A stretch of DNA of 64,000 nucleotides from Devosia ureilytica (GTDB lineage: Bacteria; Pseudomonadota; Alphaproteobacteria; Rhizobiales; Devosiaceae). The stretch's first letter is position 1. Each line of letters opens with the position of its first letter. The position numbers and the translations under genes are program-made. Shown here piece by piece: positions 32,703 to 43,107 of this stretch. The DNA lies in the NCBI RefSeq assembly GCF_024273195.1, contig NZ_JAMZCU010000003.1, positions 1 through 64,000 on the forward strand, read 5' to 3'. The notes below the pieces were generated by a model. It did no database searches. It was given only the letters and a program-made list of their open reading frames with translations, and was not told the DNA's origin.

Positions 32703-33536
32703 ATGATTACCTATGTCGACGCCGCCGCCAAAGTCCGCCGCACCCCCGGCGTCATCCCGCTGCATGGCGAGGAGGGCTTTGCTGGTATGCGCCGTGCCGG
32801 AGCGCTGACCGCCCGGGCCCTGGATGAGCTGACCCCGTTTGTCGAGGCAGGCGTGCCGACCTCGACGCTGGACCGTGTAGCCTATGAATTTGCCCGCGAC
32901 CATGGCGCCGTTCCGGCTACCATTTTCTACAAGGGCTACCGGCATTCGGTGTGTACCTCGATCAATCACGTGGTCTGCCACGGCATTCCCGATGAGCGCC
33001 CCCTGCGTGAAGGTGACATCGTCAATATCGACCTGACCCTGGTGCTCGATGGCTGGCACGGCGATTCCAGCCGCATGTATCCGGTGGGCGAGATTTCGCG
33101 AAAGGCCGAGCGGCTGATCGAGGTCACCTATGAGAGCCTTGAGGCGGGCATTGCCGCAGCCAGGCCGGGCAATACCACCGGCGATATCGGCGCCGCTATT
33201 CAGGCGGTGGCAGAGGGCGAGCGGATGAGCGTGGTGCGTGACTTCGTCGGGCACGGGCTGGGCAGGCTGTTCCACGACGAGCCCAATATTCTCCATTTCG
33301 GCACCCCGGGCGCCGGGGTGCCCATCAAGCCGGGCATGATCTTCACCATTGAACCCATGATCAACCTGGGACGTCCGCATGTGAAAATCCTCAGCGATGG
33401 ATGGACCGCGGTGACGCGCGACCGCACGCTCTCGGCCCAGTGCGAACATTCCATCGGCATTACCGAAACGGGCTGCGAGGTTTTCACCCTCTCCCCTGCG
33501 GGCCTCTTCAACCCCCTGGCCAAACGAGCGGCATGA
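32703..33536 (+). CDS. map: type I methionine aminopeptidase
   Basis: Removes the initiator methionine from new proteins. The 277-residue protein has the substrate-pocket His in [20 protein letters not shown] and metal ligands in [19 protein letters not shown] and [13 protein letters not shown], followed by FTIEPM and the final Glu in [17 protein letters not shown] precedes the ATG at 32,703. Its stop overlaps the radC start (ATGA), so they form an operon. Confidence 0.96.
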   Translation: MITYVDAAAKVRRTPGVIPLHGEEGFAGMRRAGALTARALDELTPFVEAGVPTSTLDRVAYEFARDHGAVPATIFYKGYRHSVCTSINHVVCHGIPDERPLREGDIVNIDLTLVLDGWHGDSSRMYPVGEISRKAERLIEVTYESLEAGIAAARPGNTTGDIGAAIQAVAEGERMSVVRDFVGHGLGRLFHDEPNILHFGTPGAGVPIKPGMIFTIEPMINLGRPHVKILSDGWTAVTRDRTLSAQCEHSIGITETGCEVFTLSPAGLFNPLAKRAA

Positions 33537-34261
33537 TGAGCGACCGGCCCGACGCATTCGCCGAGGCCGTCTTTCCGGCTCCTGAAGTCGATGATCATGC
33601 CGGGCACCGCCAGCGCGTCCGCGAACGGTTCCTCAAGCTGGGGGGCGAAGCGCTCGAGGACTACGAACTGCTCGAGCTGGCGCTGCAATTGGTGATCCCG
33701 CGCAAGGACACCAAGGCCCTCGCCAAGACGCTGTTGCGCGAGTTCGGATCGTTCTCCGGTGTGTTCAATGCCAGCGAGGCGCGGCTGGGCAAGGTCAAGG
33801 GGCTGGGGCCGACCTCCATCGCCCATCTCAAGGTCATCCAGTCCGTGGCCGCGCGCTTCGGACGCGACCGCATCGACAGCGACAAGCCGATCCTCTCTTC
33901 ATGGAGCCAGTTGATCGACTATTGCCACAGCCAGATGGCGTTCGAGCCTATCGAGCAGTTTCGCATTCTGTTTCTCGACAAGAAGAACCGGCTGATTGCC
34001 GACGAGGTGCAGCAGACGGGCACCGTCGATCACACGCCGGTCTATCCCCGCGAGGTGATCAAGCGGACGCTGGAGCTATCGGCCACCGCCGTGATTCTCG
34101 TCCATAACCACCCCTCGGGCGACCCGACGCCATCATCGGCCGATATCCGCATGACCCGGGACATTGCCGATATAGCCAAGCCGCTGGGGATCGTGCTGCA
34201 CGATCACATCATCATCGGCAAATCAGGGCACGCGTCGCTGCGGAGCCTAAAGCTGATCTGA
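33533..34261 (+). CDS. radC: RadC family JAB-domain protein
   Basis: A 242-residue protein with an N-terminal helix-hairpin-helix part ([31 protein letters not shown]) and a C-terminal JAMM metalloprotease-like domain with [14 protein letters not shown] near residue 195. The name comes from an old DNA-repair assignment that has not held up; its real role is unclear. It starts at the ATG overlapping the map stop. Its end overlaps the convergent acetyltransferase gene by 15 bases. Confidence 0.93.
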   Translation: MMSDRPDAFAEAVFPAPEVDDHAGHRQRVRERFLKLGGEALEDYELLELALQLVIPRKDTKALAKTLLREFGSFSGVFNASEARLGKVKGLGPTSIAHLKVIQSVAARFGRDRIDSDKPILSSWSQLIDYCHSQMAFEPIEQFRILFLDKKNRLIADEVQQTGTVDHTPVYPREVIKRTLELSATAVILVHNHPSGDPTPSSADIRMTRDIADIAKPLGIVLHDHIIIGKSGHASLRSLKLI

Positions 34262-35554
34262 GGGTTTTGCGCCCGGCAGGCGATCCTTGAACTGCTGCAA
34301 CGTGCGGCGCAGACCCTTGATCGTGTCATTACCTTTAGCCTTGGCGCGAACCTGCTGATAGGTCTGGTGGGCCCTGGCAACAATCGCCCCGAGCGGCGAA
34401 AGCCCGACATAGTGCTGGCGCAGCGGTACCTGCACATTGCACCAGTGGCGCTTTTCGTCGGTATGACCCGCGCCCATGTCGAAGACGTCCATGCCCTCGT
34501 CAAACACGCTCTGCATGACGCGCAACAGGCATTGCTTGCCTGGCGAACCGGACTGGATGCGCTCACTATCGCTCATCGAGGAGATGAGGCAGAACATGCG
34601 GCTGCCGTGCACAATATTGTAGCGCACCGCCACGATCTCATCGTCGAGCCGCAGCACATGCACGCGGACATCGAGCCCTGAATTGGGCTCTAGGGCGTCC
34701 TGATAGAAGCCGATAAGATCGTCGTCGACGAAAGTGTCGCGAATGCCCTGCACCCGGAAGCGCGCGGAGCGCTGCGCGAACATGATGTCGACAGCAGCGT
34801 GCGCGTCGTCGAGATCGGTGATGACCTCGAAGGCCACATCGCCCAGGGCCGCAAGGCGATCCCCCTGCTGCCGGTCATGCTTGCGGCGCGAGCGGCTGCG
34901 CTGTTCACTGTCGCATTGGGTCCATGACGTGAACACCGACCGGTAGAGGGTTTCGACTTCGAGACTGGACCCGAGTTCGTCAAACAGACCGTGATGCCCA
35001 CCGACAGAAGCGGGAACCGAGCGCAGATAGGCCAGGTCTGCGCCCTTGAGCGCGCCGATCATCGCCTGCCACAGCCCAGCGCGACCACCAGGACCGAGCG
35101 CCGCCAGCCGATCCATATCGGCGACAGGCGTGTAGCATCCGGTATGGGCGCCGGGGAACCAGGTGAAGACGCGAGCGCCGAGGACGCGCCTGCGGTGCAG
35201 CGGCAGGATGGCGATGGGCTGGCCATCGACCGACCCGACCACATAGTGCTGGTCGGCGCTGGCAATGCCGCGGTTGGCTACCCACAGGCGAATGAAATCA
35301 TAGCTCAGGCCCGGCGACTCGACGCCGGACGCGGTGAAGCGACGCCAGAGGGCTTCGACATCCTCGATCCGGTGCGAAACCTCAACGGAGAACGCATGAC
35401 GCAGGGCCATTGGCGGAACCGCTGCCTCAATCCATGTTTCATCGGTCTGATCCGCCGCTCGGGCGATTGACTGGCTGTTCACGTTCGCGACCGTCTCTGT
35501 TTTCCGAAATCGATGCCCATTTTCGCCCCAGGGGGGTAAACCGGACCTCAACAT
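34247..35554 (-). CDS. CelD/BcsL family GNAT acetyltransferase
   Basis: A protein of up to 435 residues with the double-GNAT layout of the CelD/BcsL family, which acetylates or otherwise acylates surface polysaccharides. The first half holds [13 protein letters not shown] and [20 protein letters not shown]; the second has [20 protein letters not shown] and [15 protein letters not shown], the usual family ending. The start is uncertain: ATG at 35,554 has no clear ribosome site and GTG at 35,482 would also fit the conserved region. Substrate unknown. Confidence 0.82.
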   Translation of the reverse strand: MLRSGLPPWGENGHRFRKTETVANVNSQSIARAADQTDETWIEAAVPPMALRHAFSVEVSHRIEDVEALWRRFTASGVESPGLSYDFIRLWVANRGIASADQHYVVGSVDGQPIAILPLHRRRVLGARVFTWFPGAHTGCYTPVADMDRLAALGPGGRAGLWQAMIGALKGADLAYLRSVPASVGGHHGLFDELGSSLEVETLYRSVFTSWTQCDSEQRSRSRRKHDRQQGDRLAALGDVAFEVITDLDDAHAAVDIMFAQRSARFRVQGIRDTFVDDDLIGFYQDALEPNSGLDVRVHVLRLDDEIVAVRYNIVHGSRMFCLISSMSDSERIQSGSPGKQCLLRVMQSVFDEGMDVFDMGAGHTDEKRHWCNVQVPLRQHYVGLSPLGAIVARAHQTYQQVRAKAKGNDTIKGLRRTLQQFKDRLPGAKPSDQL

Positions 35555-35647
35555 GGCATCACAGACAGCCAATGTGATCGCGAAAACGTGAGCAAGGTTA
35601 ATCCACGGCTTCGGAATGGGGGCCCAAAACGGAAATCTCCCAATAGT

Positions 35648-36388
35648 TTAGCCGAAGGTGGCCAGGACCGGGAATGTTTCGAGGAACCAATAGGATATGC
35701 GGGTGAAATTGCCGGTGAGGAAGAGCAGGCCGGTGACCACCAGCAATCCGCCCATCACCTTCTCAACGACTGCCAGGTGCCTCTTGAAACTGTTGAAAAA
35801 CGTCAGGAAGGGGCCGATGGCGATGCCGGCCAGAAAAAAGGGAATGCCCAGGCCCAGGGAATAAAGACCGAGCAGCGAAGCCCCTTCCCATGCAGTCTCG
35901 CGGCTGGCGGCGACCGAGAGAATGGCGGCCAGGACCGGCCCGATGCAGGGCGTCCAACCAATCGCAAAAGCCAGGCCCAGCAAAAACCCGCCCAGGGGAC
36001 CCGAAGCAACGCCCGGACCATTGTGGCGCATCTGCCGGTCGAGAATGCCGATGCGAAAAAACCCCAGAAAGTGCAGGCCCATCGCGATGATGACAACCCC
36101 GGCAATCGGGGTCAGTACCGGCAAAACCTGCCTAAAAACCTGACCGAAGGCGGTCGCCGTTGCTCCCAATGTTATAAACACCACCGAGAAGCCGAGGATA
36201 AAGAAGATCGAGGTCAGCGCAACGCGGGCGGTGAGCCTGCCGACCGAGCCGGAATTGGCCTCCTCGCGCAGCTGATCGTAGCTCGCCCCGCTCATATAGG
36301 TGAGATAGGGCGGCACCAGGGGCAGCACACAAGGGCTGAGAAAGCTCAGCACCCCGGCGCCGATCACCAAAGGCAGGGAAAATTCCAC
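35648..36388 (-). CDS. ccdA: CcdA-type cytochrome c biogenesis / thiol transporter
   Basis: A 246-residue inner-membrane protein with six hydrophobic helices that passes electrons from cytoplasmic thioredoxin to periplasmic thiol proteins. The two redox cysteines lie in FLSPCVLPLVPPYLTYMSG near residue 20 and GWTPCIGPVLAA near residue 145, the hallmark of the DsbD/CcdA family. There is no neighbouring thioredoxin-like partner gene. It is divergent from the cold-shock gene. Confidence 0.93.
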   Translation of the reverse strand: MEFSLPLVIGAGVLSFLSPCVLPLVPPYLTYMSGASYDQLREEANSGSVGRLTARVALTSIFFILGFSVVFITLGATATAFGQVFRQVLPVLTPIAGVVIIAMGLHFLGFFRIGILDRQMRHNGPGVASGPLGGFLLGLAFAIGWTPCIGPVLAAILSVAASRETAWEGASLLGLYSLGLGIPFFLAGIAIGPFLTFFNSFKRHLAVVEKVMGGLLVVTGLLFLTGNFTRISYWFLETFPVLATFG

Positions 36389-36712
36389 GCGCGACGCTCC
36401 ATAGTTCCGTCGCCCTGTTTAGCGCAGCCACCCCAGAAGGCAATGAGCCGCATGGCCGCATCACCCGGAGGTACGCGCGGGCCGCCAAAAGGCCAAGCGG
36501 GCCGCCAACCCGCCCTTTGCCTTGACTTCACCCCAATTGGGGTAGATGGTGCAGCCATACGTTTCTGCCACTGTTGGCGAACTCAGCCTGCCGGCTTGCC
36601 GGACGCTTGGCTTACCTTCCGAACTGCAAACGTTGATAGGCCCCTGCCGCGCAGTGCGCAGGGGAAACCTGCTCGCTTGCTTTGCTTCGAGCCAATCTGA
36701 AAGGCGCCAACC
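36389..36712 (+). promoter_or_regulatory. intergenic region and 5' leader of the cold-shock gene
   Basis: This 324-base gap separates divergent ccdA and the cold-shock gene. A hairpin CCCCTGC / GCAGGGG (36,641-36,647 with 36,658-36,664, 10-base loop) lies about 50 bases before the csp start and is followed by a GAAAGG ribosome site. Long structured leaders are usual for cold-shock mRNAs; thermosensing here is inferred. I see no gene in the region. Confidence 0.4.
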
Positions 36713-36919
36713 ATGATCACCGGCACCGTTAAGTTTTACAACTCCACCAAGGGCTTCGGCTTCATCACTCCCGACACCGGTGGCAAGGACGCTTTCGTCC
36801 ACGTCTCCGCTCTGGAACGCGCTGGCATCAACAGCCTCGCCGATGGCCAGAAGGTGAACTACGACCTCGAAAAGGGTCGTGATGGTCGCGAGTCAGCTAT
36901 CAATATCTCGCTGGCCTAA
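36713..36919 (+). CDS. cold-shock protein, CspA family
   Basis: A 68-residue single OB-fold RNA chaperone. It has both RNA-binding motifs, KGFGFITPD (RNP1) and DAFVHVSAL (RNP2), and the usual start TGTVKFYNSTKGFG. Such proteins melt RNA structure at low temperature or in stationary phase. GAAAGG precedes the ATG. A GC hairpin and three small genes follow on the same strand. Confidence 0.95.
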   Translation: MITGTVKFYNSTKGFGFITPDTGGKDAFVHVSALERAGINSLADGQKVNYDLEKGRDGRESAINISLA

Positions 36920-36932
36920 GGCCCGCACCCGT

Positions 36933-36953
36933 GGGGGCGTCTCCGACGCCCCC
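36933..36953 (+). terminator. GC hairpin after the cold-shock gene
   Basis: GGGGGCGTC (36,933-36,941) pairs with GACGCCCCC (36,945-36,953) around a TCC loop, just beyond the csp stop. No T-run follows (ATAATC), so it may be an attenuator or mRNA-stabilising hairpin rather than a full stop. Confidence 0.5.
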
Positions 36954-36978
36954 ATAATCACGATTGAAGGAGCGCACC

Positions 36979-37233
36979 ATGCCGCACCGCTATAAAGTCG
37001 GTCAGATGCTGGAACTGCGTTCGGCCCCGCGACATAGCAACCGACCCTCGGGTCCCTGCGAAGTCATCAACTGCCTGCCCCATGACAAGGGACCCGTGCT
37101 TTACCGGGTCAAATCCTGGGGCGAGAGCAATGAGCGCGTGGTGGAAGAGGCGGACCTCTCCCCGAGTGCCGCCATGAAGACCGTGTTTGAAGACAGCGCA
37201 AGCGTCTTCAGCATTGCCGTCAACAAGCGGTGA
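36979..37233 (+). CDS. small basic protein downstream of csp, unknown
   Basis: An 84-residue protein with GAAGGAG before its ATG. The segment CEVINCLPHDKGPVLYRVKSWGESNERVVEE suggests a small beta-rich fold resembling a KOW/SH3-like or hydrolase-associated domain, but I cannot name it. The next gene's GTG start overlaps its stop, so the two are translationally coupled. Position after csp hints at a cold-shock or RNA link. Confidence 0.75.
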   Translation: MPHRYKVGQMLELRSAPRHSNRPSGPCEVINCLPHDKGPVLYRVKSWGESNERVVEEADLSPSAAMKTVFEDSASVFSIAVNKR

Positions 37234-37478
37234 ATTCGGACCTCGACTGGTCCGCACCCGCAGAACTTTTTTCAAGCGTATCCACTTTGAAGACGCGCAA
37301 TGAGCGCTACTTCAGATTTCACTCCGCTGCCGAAGCCATCCGCTTCGCCATCGAGGACATGCCTGGCGCTGCTTTGCGCGGCATGGCCATCGAATGCGGT
37401 GACAATAGATTTGAGGGTGACCATATCCGCGCGCTTTATGACGCGCAGGATTATCCCCTGGCGCGCAAGACGCGCTGA
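37230..37478 (+). CDS. small protein, paralogue of the next gene
   Basis: An 82-residue protein starting with GTG inside the preceding stop. Its core AAEAIRFAIEDMPGAALRGM is clearly related to the core of the next gene's product, and both continue into a short segment ending in an Ile-Arg-x-Leu helix. Function unknown. Confidence 0.7.
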   Translation: MNSDLDWSAPAELFSSVSTLKTRNERYFRFHSAAEAIRFAIEDMPGAALRGMAIECGDNRFEGDHIRALYDAQDYPLARKTR

Positions 37479-37510
37479 CCGCCGGCCCCGAGCCGGAAGA
37501 AAGACGACTT

Positions 37511-37762
37511 ATGACTTTTGATATTCTGAATGCCCCCGGGGAGCTTTTCCTTGGGAGCGATAGTGCAACCGCACGCGCCCAGGGCGCCCGCCGTTTTGGC
37601 TCGACCGCCAAGGCGGTCCGCTTTGCAATGGAACAGGCTGCGCCTGTGAGCCTGCGCGGAGCCATGCTGAGGGTGGGAAATCTCACCCTTGGGTCCCGGC
37701 AAATCCGCCGGCTGCACCGGCAGATGGAAACTCTCGGCCAGGCCAGAAGGCCCGGCCGCTAG
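37511..37762 (+). CDS. small protein, tandem paralogue
   Basis: An 83-residue protein with the core TAKAVRFAMEQAAPVSLRGA, aligned with AAEAIRFAIEDMPGAALRGM of the gene before it, and a similar end (SRQIRRLHRQME). A GAAGAAAG site precedes the ATG. The C-terminus is basic. The tandem arrangement suggests duplication. Function unknown. Confidence 0.7.
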   Translation: MTFDILNAPGELFLGSDSATARAQGARRFGSTAKAVRFAMEQAAPVSLRGAMLRVGNLTLGSRQIRRLHRQMETLGQARRPGR

Positions 37763-37873
37763 AGACACGCGCCTGAAGCGCTTCTCGCAAAAGTGGTAAC
37801 GGTTTGCGGATCAGAAGCGTGACAAAACAAGGACCTGGAGCAGCTTAACGTTTCAACGAAACGATGACCTGCT

Positions 37874-38125
37874 TTAGGTGCGCGGAGCAAAACCGGGACG
37901 AGGCGGACGCTTGGGTGCAGCGATCAGGCCTTCACGGATGGCCTGCTTGCGCGCAGCCTTGCGATTGCGGCGGATAGCCTCTGCCTTGCGGCGAACGCGC
38001 TCTTCAGAGGGCTTTTCAAAATACTTGCGGAGCTTCATCTCCCGGAAAACGCCTTCGCGCTGAAGACGCTTCTTCAAGACGCGGAGCGCCTGTTCGACAT
38101 TATTGTCGCGAACCTGAACCTGCAA
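37874..38125 (-). CDS. rpsU: 30S ribosomal protein S21
   Basis: The small ribosomal protein S21, needed for initiation on many mRNAs. The 83-residue reading begins [18 protein letters not shown] and includes [21 protein letters not shown], both diagnostic. The start is a TTG at 38,125 preceded by AGGAAAG; no ATG fits the conserved N-terminus. The C-terminus has the extended basic tail seen in Alphaproteobacteria. Confidence 0.95.
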   Translation of the reverse strand: MQVQVRDNNVEQALRVLKKRLQREGVFREMKLRKYFEKPSEERVRRKAEAIRRNRKAARKQAIREGLIAAPKRPPRPGFAPRT

Positions 38126-38335
38126 AAACTTTCCTAACTTGAGTTGCGCCTCGCCGAAAACCTGGAAGGCGTATGCGACCGGACGGCCGCTCCGCGCGTG
38201 GGGTATCACCATTCGCCGCAGAATCCAAATCGGGTGTGTGGAAAGCCACCCGCGCCGGCAAACCTGAGTGACGGCAGTTCGTTAACCACTCGGGCGCAAA
38301 ACATTGACATCTTCAATATTGCCTAAGATTCGGCC

Positions 38336-40729
38336 ATGATTGCCCAGCGACTAAGCATACAAAGTAGTTTGATCGGAATTGTCTGCCTTCTTTCTGTTGG
38401 TTTGGTATTGCTTGCGGGGCGAGAAGCCGTCACGGCCTTTGCCGGACACAGGGACGCTGGCCTTATGGCCCAGTCGGCACAAACGTCCGATCTGCTGCTG
38501 ACCAGCGCAGGCGCCTGGGCGCTGGAGCGTGGCCTCACTAACACAGCATTGTCCGCCGAGGCCCCGGTCTCGGCTGCCGTTTCAGAGCAAATCGCCGGCC
38601 GCCGGGAGGCAGGCGATGCTGCGTTGACCGCTGCGCTCGCGCGCGTAGCGACACAGGCAGAATTCCAAGGTCGTGAGCAGCTGGTATCTGCCCTGACCAC
38701 CGCGGCGCAAAAGGTCGTATCCCTTCGTGTCGAAGCTGACGCTGCACTCGCAAAGCCCCTTACGGCCCGTCCGCCCGAGCTTTTGGCCACCTGGGTCCCA
38801 ACCATGACCGGACTGATCATAGCCTCGCAAAATTTGCGCGAGGGCGCCAAATTCGTTGCTGATTCCACCGCTACGCGCATTGCCATGTTGGAAACCATGC
38901 GCGGCGAGGTTTGGACCATGAGCGAATTTTCTGGCCGCGAACGTGCGCTGATTGGCGGCATTATTGCATCAGGCGCCCCAATCAGCGCCCAAATGCTCAA
39001 CACCCTCAGTATCAATCGCGGCCGCGTTGAGCAGGCCTGGTTCAATATTGAGGCCTATCTGGGCCGTGAAGGTGCTGCGCCGGAATTGCAAGCAGCAGCG
39101 GCCATCGTGCGCCAGGAATTTTTTGGCACATTCGAAGCACTGCGCCTGCCAATATACGCAGCCGGCACGACAGGCGGCGCCTATCCAGTGACAGCGTCGG
39201 AATGGGTTGCCCAGTCCACGGCCGCCATTGACACCCTGCTTGAGCTGGCCACAACGTCAGTCACCGTTGCAGGTGCGGTAACCACTGACGCCATTGGCAG
39301 CGCGCAGATCTCGCTGGGCGTTGGCGCGGCTATGCTTTCGCTTGGCCTGGCTCTGGCGGCCATTGGGCTGTGGGTGGCGATCGCCCGCACCACCGGCCCT
39401 CTGCGCCGGATCACCGCCAGCATGACGGCCTTGTCCGACGGCAGGCTGGAAACCACCGTGCCCTTCGTGAGCCGACAGGACGAAATTGGCGAAATGGCCG
39501 CAGCCGTTCAGGTCTTCAAGGAGAATGGCATTCGGATTGCGGCCCTCGGCGCAGAAGAAACAGAACGTGTCAGGACCGCCCAGATGCGCGCCGAAATGAT
39601 GATGGAGTTCCAGCGCGAATTCGATGGTGTGATTGCCGCAACTGCCGGTGGCGACTTCACCCGCCGGATCGAGGCCACCTACCCTGACCCCGACATCGCC
39701 CGCATCGCGGCCAATTTCAATGGCGTACTTGAAACAACCAATGCGGCGCTCGGCGAGGCAGGCGGCGTCCTGTCGGCCCTGGCCCGGACGGACCTGACCC
39801 AACGCATGAAAGGCAACTATCGCGGCGTCTTTGCCGCCCTGCGTGACGACACCAACCTGGTTGGCGACAAACTCACCGACCTCGTCACTCAACTGCGCAT
39901 TACCTCACGGGCGCTTAAGACGGCCACCGGCGAGATCCTCGCAGGCGCCAATGATTTATCCGAGCGCACAACGCGTCAGGCGGCAACAATCGAGGAAACC
40001 TCGGCCGCCATGGAGCAATTGGCAACCACGGTTACTGAAACCGCTCGCAAGGCCGAAGTTGGCGCCGAGCGCACCCGCTCCGCAGCAGGCATTGCCGAGG
40101 AAGGCCGCGACGTCATGGATGCCGCCACCATCGCCATGCAGCGCATCACCCAGTCGTCGTCCAAGATATCCAACATTATAGGCATGATCGACGACATTGC
40201 GTTTCAGACCAATCTGCTCGCGCTCAACGCCTCGGTCGAAGCGGCTCGTGCTGGTGAGGCCGGCAAGGGCTTTGCGGTGGTGGCCGTGGAGGTTCGGCGT
40301 TTGGCCCAATCGGCGGCTCAGGCCTCGTCGGAGGTCAAGCAACTGATCGAGCAGAGCGGGCAGGAAGTCGATGGCGGCACTAGGCTGGTGGCAAGTGCCG
40401 CAGACAAGCTCGGGGCTATCCTCACGGCCGTTCGGGAAAACTCTGCATTGATCGCGGAGATCGCTACGGCCAGCACCGGCCAGTCAACGGCCATAGCGGA
40501 AGTCACCACCGCCGTTCGACAGATGGATGAAATGACCCAGCACAATGCCGCACTGGTCGAAGAGACCAACGCTGCCATTGAACAGACCGAGGCACAAGCC
40601 GTCGAACTGGACCAGATTATTTCGGTGTTCCGGCTCAACACCGACGCACCGGCTGGCACCGGACAGCCGAGACGGTCACTACGGACTGAGGGTAATGCCG
40701 CCATCGCCCCGGACTGGTCCGAGTTCTAG
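38336..40729 (+). CDS. methyl-accepting chemotaxis protein
   Basis: A 797-residue transmembrane chemoreceptor. One helix lies near residues 10-28 and a second near 325-350, enclosing a periplasmic sensor of about 295 residues. The segment [15 protein letters not shown] resembles the nitrate/nitrite-sensing (NIT) fold. A HAMP domain follows ([19 protein letters not shown]), then a second HAMP-like stretch ([13 protein letters not shown]), then the signalling hairpin with its tip [20 protein letters not shown] near residue 625. No C-terminal CheR-tethering pentapeptide is evident. It probably signals through CheW and CheA. Confidence 0.92.
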   Translation: MIAQRLSIQSSLIGIVCLLSVGLVLLAGREAVTAFAGHRDAGLMAQSAQTSDLLLTSAGAWALERGLTNTALSAEAPVSAAVSEQIAGRREAGDAALTAALARVATQAEFQGREQLVSALTTAAQKVVSLRVEADAALAKPLTARPPELLATWVPTMTGLIIASQNLREGAKFVADSTATRIAMLETMRGEVWTMSEFSGRERALIGGIIASGAPISAQMLNTLSINRGRVEQAWFNIEAYLGREGAAPELQAAAAIVRQEFFGTFEALRLPIYAAGTTGGAYPVTASEWVAQSTAAIDTLLELATTSVTVAGAVTTDAIGSAQISLGVGAAMLSLGLALAAIGLWVAIARTTGPLRRITASMTALSDGRLETTVPFVSRQDEIGEMAAAVQVFKENGIRIAALGAEETERVRTAQMRAEMMMEFQREFDGVIAATAGGDFTRRIEATYPDPDIARIAANFNGVLETTNAALGEAGGVLSALARTDLTQRMKGNYRGVFAALRDDTNLVGDKLTDLVTQLRITSRALKTATGEILAGANDLSERTTRQAATIEETSAAMEQLATTVTETARKAEVGAERTRSAAGIAEEGRDVMDAATIAMQRITQSSSKISNIIGMIDDIAFQTNLLALNASVEAARAGEAGKGFAVVAVEVRRLAQSAAQASSEVKQLIEQSGQEVDGGTRLVASAADKLGAILTAVRENSALIAEIATASTGQSTAIAEVTTAVRQMDEMTQHNAALVEETNAAIEQTEAQAVELDQIISVFRLNTDAPAGTGQPRRSLRTEGNAAIAPDWSEF

Positions 40730-40753
40730 GACCCAGTCAGACTAGAGCCAGAG

Positions 40754-40774
40754 AAGCCCCTGCCGGGGCTTTTC
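40754..40774 (+). terminator. intrinsic terminator of the chemoreceptor gene
   Basis: AAGCCCC (40,754-40,760) pairs with GGGGCTT (40,765-40,771) with a 4-base loop, followed by TTCT. It lies 25 bases after the chemoreceptor stop. Confidence 0.75.
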
Positions 40775-40915
40775 TACTCGGCATTGGTGCTTGCCTTGCT
40801 CGGATCGCCCTGCGGGCCATCCCTCGCATCAATTGGGACGCCCAGTGCACCCCGCCCCTTGCCCCTGCCCTTCTCCCACGCTACAGCACCGGCATCCGTT
40901 TCTGCCGAGGTGCCC

Positions 40916-41599
40916 ATGACTGTCACGCGCCCGCTTCGCATTGCGCCGTCCATTCTGTCCGCGGATTTTTCGCGGCTGGGGGATGAGGTGAAGGCGATTG
41001 TCGAGGGTGGGGCCGACTATATTCATGTTGATGTGATGGACGGGCATTTCGTGCCCAATATTTCCTTTGGCGCGCCGGTGATGAAGTCCATTCGCGGCGT
41101 GACCGACAAAGTGTTCGACGTGCACCTGATGATCGCCCCGGCAGACCCCTATCTGGCCGATTTTGCGCGGAGTGGTGCCGATATCATCACCGTGCATGCC
41201 GAGGCCGGGCCGCATTTGCACCGCTCATTACAAGCCATTCGCGCGCTGGGTAAGAAGGCCGGCGTGGCGCTCAATCCGGCGACGCCGGTTTCGGCCATCC
41301 AGCATGTCATTGACGATTGTGACCTGGTGCTGATCATGAGCGTCAATCCCGGCTTTGGCGGGCAGGGCTTCATTCCCGAAAGTCTCGCCAAGCTACGCCA
41401 GGCCAGGGCGCTGATCGGCGGGCGGGACATTGACCTGGAAGTCGATGGCGGCGTGACGGCAGACAATGCCCGCGCCATTGTCGATGCCGGCGCCAATGTG
41501 CTGGTGGCCGGATCGTCAGTTTACGGCGGGAATGACCCGAAGGCCTATGCCGGGCGGATCAAGGCGATCCGCGAGGCGGCAACGGGGATGGTGGTTTAA
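40916..41599 (+). CDS. rpe: ribulose-phosphate 3-epimerase
   Basis: Interconverts ribulose 5-phosphate and xylulose 5-phosphate in the pentose-phosphate pathway. The 227-residue TIM barrel has [17 protein letters not shown] at the start, [16 protein letters not shown] near residue 36, [15 protein letters not shown] near 142 and [11 protein letters not shown] near 176, covering metal, catalytic Asp and phosphate-binding sites. The ATG at 40,916 follows GAGG; the upstream reading is Pro/Ala-rich and unlikely. Confidence 0.96.
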   Translation: MTVTRPLRIAPSILSADFSRLGDEVKAIVEGGADYIHVDVMDGHFVPNISFGAPVMKSIRGVTDKVFDVHLMIAPADPYLADFARSGADIITVHAEAGPHLHRSLQAIRALGKKAGVALNPATPVSAIQHVIDDCDLVLIMSVNPGFGGQGFIPESLAKLRQARALIGGRDIDLEVDGGVTADNARAIVDAGANVLVAGSSVYGGNDPKAYAGRIKAIREAATGMVV

Positions 41600-41619
41600 A
41601 CAGGGCATCGAGCCAGTGG

Positions 41620-41727
41620 CCCCACCCCACCCTTGATCCCTCCCCATCAAGGGGAGGGAGACGATGAACACCGGCGCCTGTACTTGCGCCTCCCTCCCCC
41701 TTGTGGGGAGGGAATGAGGGTGGGGGT
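41620..41727. repeat. nested palindromic intergenic repeat
   Basis: Two hairpins, CCCTCCCC/GGGGAGGG at 41,638-41,658 and CCCTCCCCC/GGGGAGGG at 41,692-41,712, lie inside outer arms CCCCACCCCACCCT (from 41,620) and AGGGTGGGGGT (to 41,727). The whole can fold as one long stem with two side hairpins, like the RIME-type elements of Rhizobiales. It lies between rpe and purB. Confidence 0.75.
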
Positions 41728-41775
41728 AACTCCGCCAAAAACTGAATCAAACTCTGACCTTGCAAGGCTAAACCC

Positions 41776-43107
41776 ATGATTCCGCGCTATTCCCGTCCCG
41801 AAATGGTTGCCAATTGGTCGGCCGAAAGCCGCTTCGCGATCTGGTTCGAGATCGAGGCGCATGCAACCTCCAAGTTGGCCGAACTGGGCGTCGTGCCCAA
41901 GGAAAGCGCCGAAAAGATCTGGGACGTGATGAACGCCCGCAAGGCCGAGCGCGGCGATTATGGGTTTGACGTGGCGCGCATCGACGAAATCGAGCGCACC
42001 ACCAAGCACGACGTCATCGCCTTCCTGACGCATCTGAGCGAAATCGTCGGGCCCGAAGCCCGCTTCGTGCACCAGGGCATGACCTCATCGGACATTCTCG
42101 ACACGACGCTGTCGGTGCAGTTGAAGAATGCCGCCGATATCCTGCTCGCGGACATCGATGCGCTGCTGGCGGCGCTGAAAAAGCGCGCCCTGGAACACAA
42201 GAATACCATCACCATCGGCCGCAGCCACGGCATCCATGCCGAGCCGACGACCTTTGGCGTCAAGCTGGCCGAAGCCTATGCCGAGTTTTCGCGCAACCGG
42301 GCGCGCCTGGTCGCGGCCCGCGACGAAATCGCCACTGCCGCGATTTCGGGCGCCATCGGCACCTTCGCCAATATCGATCCGTCGGTGGAAGAATATGTGG
42401 CCGAAAAGCTCGGGCTTTCCATCGAGCCGGTCTCGACCCAGGTGATCCCGCGCGACCGCCACGCCATGTTCTTTGCGACGCTGGGCGTCATCGCCTCTTC
42501 GGTGGAACGCGTGGCCGTGGAAATCCGCCACCTGCAGCGTACCGAAGTTCTGGAGGCAGAAGAGTTCTTCTCGCCCGGCCAGAAGGGCTCTTCGGCCATG
42601 CCGCACAAACGCAACCCGGTGCTGACCGAAAACCTCACCGGCCTCGCCCGCCTCGTGCGCGGCATGGTGGTCCCGGCGCTCGAAAACGTGGCGCTCTGGC
42701 ATGAGCGCGACATTTCGCACTCCTCGGTCGAACGCATGATCGGCCCCGACGCGACGATTACGCTCGACTTCGCGCTGGCGCGGCTGACCGGGGTCATCGA
42801 CAAGCTGGTGGTCTATCCAGAAAATATGCGCAAGAACCTCGATCTGCTCGGCGGCCTGCACAATTCCCAGCGGGTGCTGCTGGCGCTGACCCAGGCCGGC
42901 TATAGCCGCGAGGACAGCTATGCCGCTGTGCAGCGCAATGCCATGAAGGTCTGGGAGCATCGCGGCGACCGCGCGGGCCTCTTTGCCCAGAACCTCAAGA
43001 GCGACCCCGAAGTGACTCTGAGTGATGCGCAAATCGACGCCATGTTCGACGACGCCTATCATCTGAAGCATGTCGCTACGATCTTTGCGCGGGTCTTTGG
43101 CCAATGA
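41776..43107 (+). CDS. purB: adenylosuccinate lyase
   Basis: Cleaves SAICAR to AICAR and adenylosuccinate to AMP in purine synthesis. The 443-residue protein has the fumarase/aspartase signature SSAMPHKRNP near residue 274, the His-containing TIGRSHGIHAEPTTFG near 140, and HQGMTSSDILDT near 98. It is coupled to the following hydrolase gene by a 4-base ATGA overlap and begins the purine gene region. Confidence 0.97.
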   Translation: MIPRYSRPEMVANWSAESRFAIWFEIEAHATSKLAELGVVPKESAEKIWDVMNARKAERGDYGFDVARIDEIERTTKHDVIAFLTHLSEIVGPEARFVHQGMTSSDILDTTLSVQLKNAADILLADIDALLAALKKRALEHKNTITIGRSHGIHAEPTTFGVKLAEAYAEFSRNRARLVAARDEIATAAISGAIGTFANIDPSVEEYVAEKLGLSIEPVSTQVIPRDRHAMFFATLGVIASSVERVAVEIRHLQRTEVLEAEEFFSPGQKGSSAMPHKRNPVLTENLTGLARLVRGMVVPALENVALWHERDISHSSVERMIGPDATITLDFALARLTGVIDKLVVYPENMRKNLDLLGGLHNSQRVLLALTQAGYSREDSYAAVQRNAMKVWEHRGDRAGLFAQNLKSDPEVTLSDAQIDAMFDDAYHLKHVATIFARVFGQ

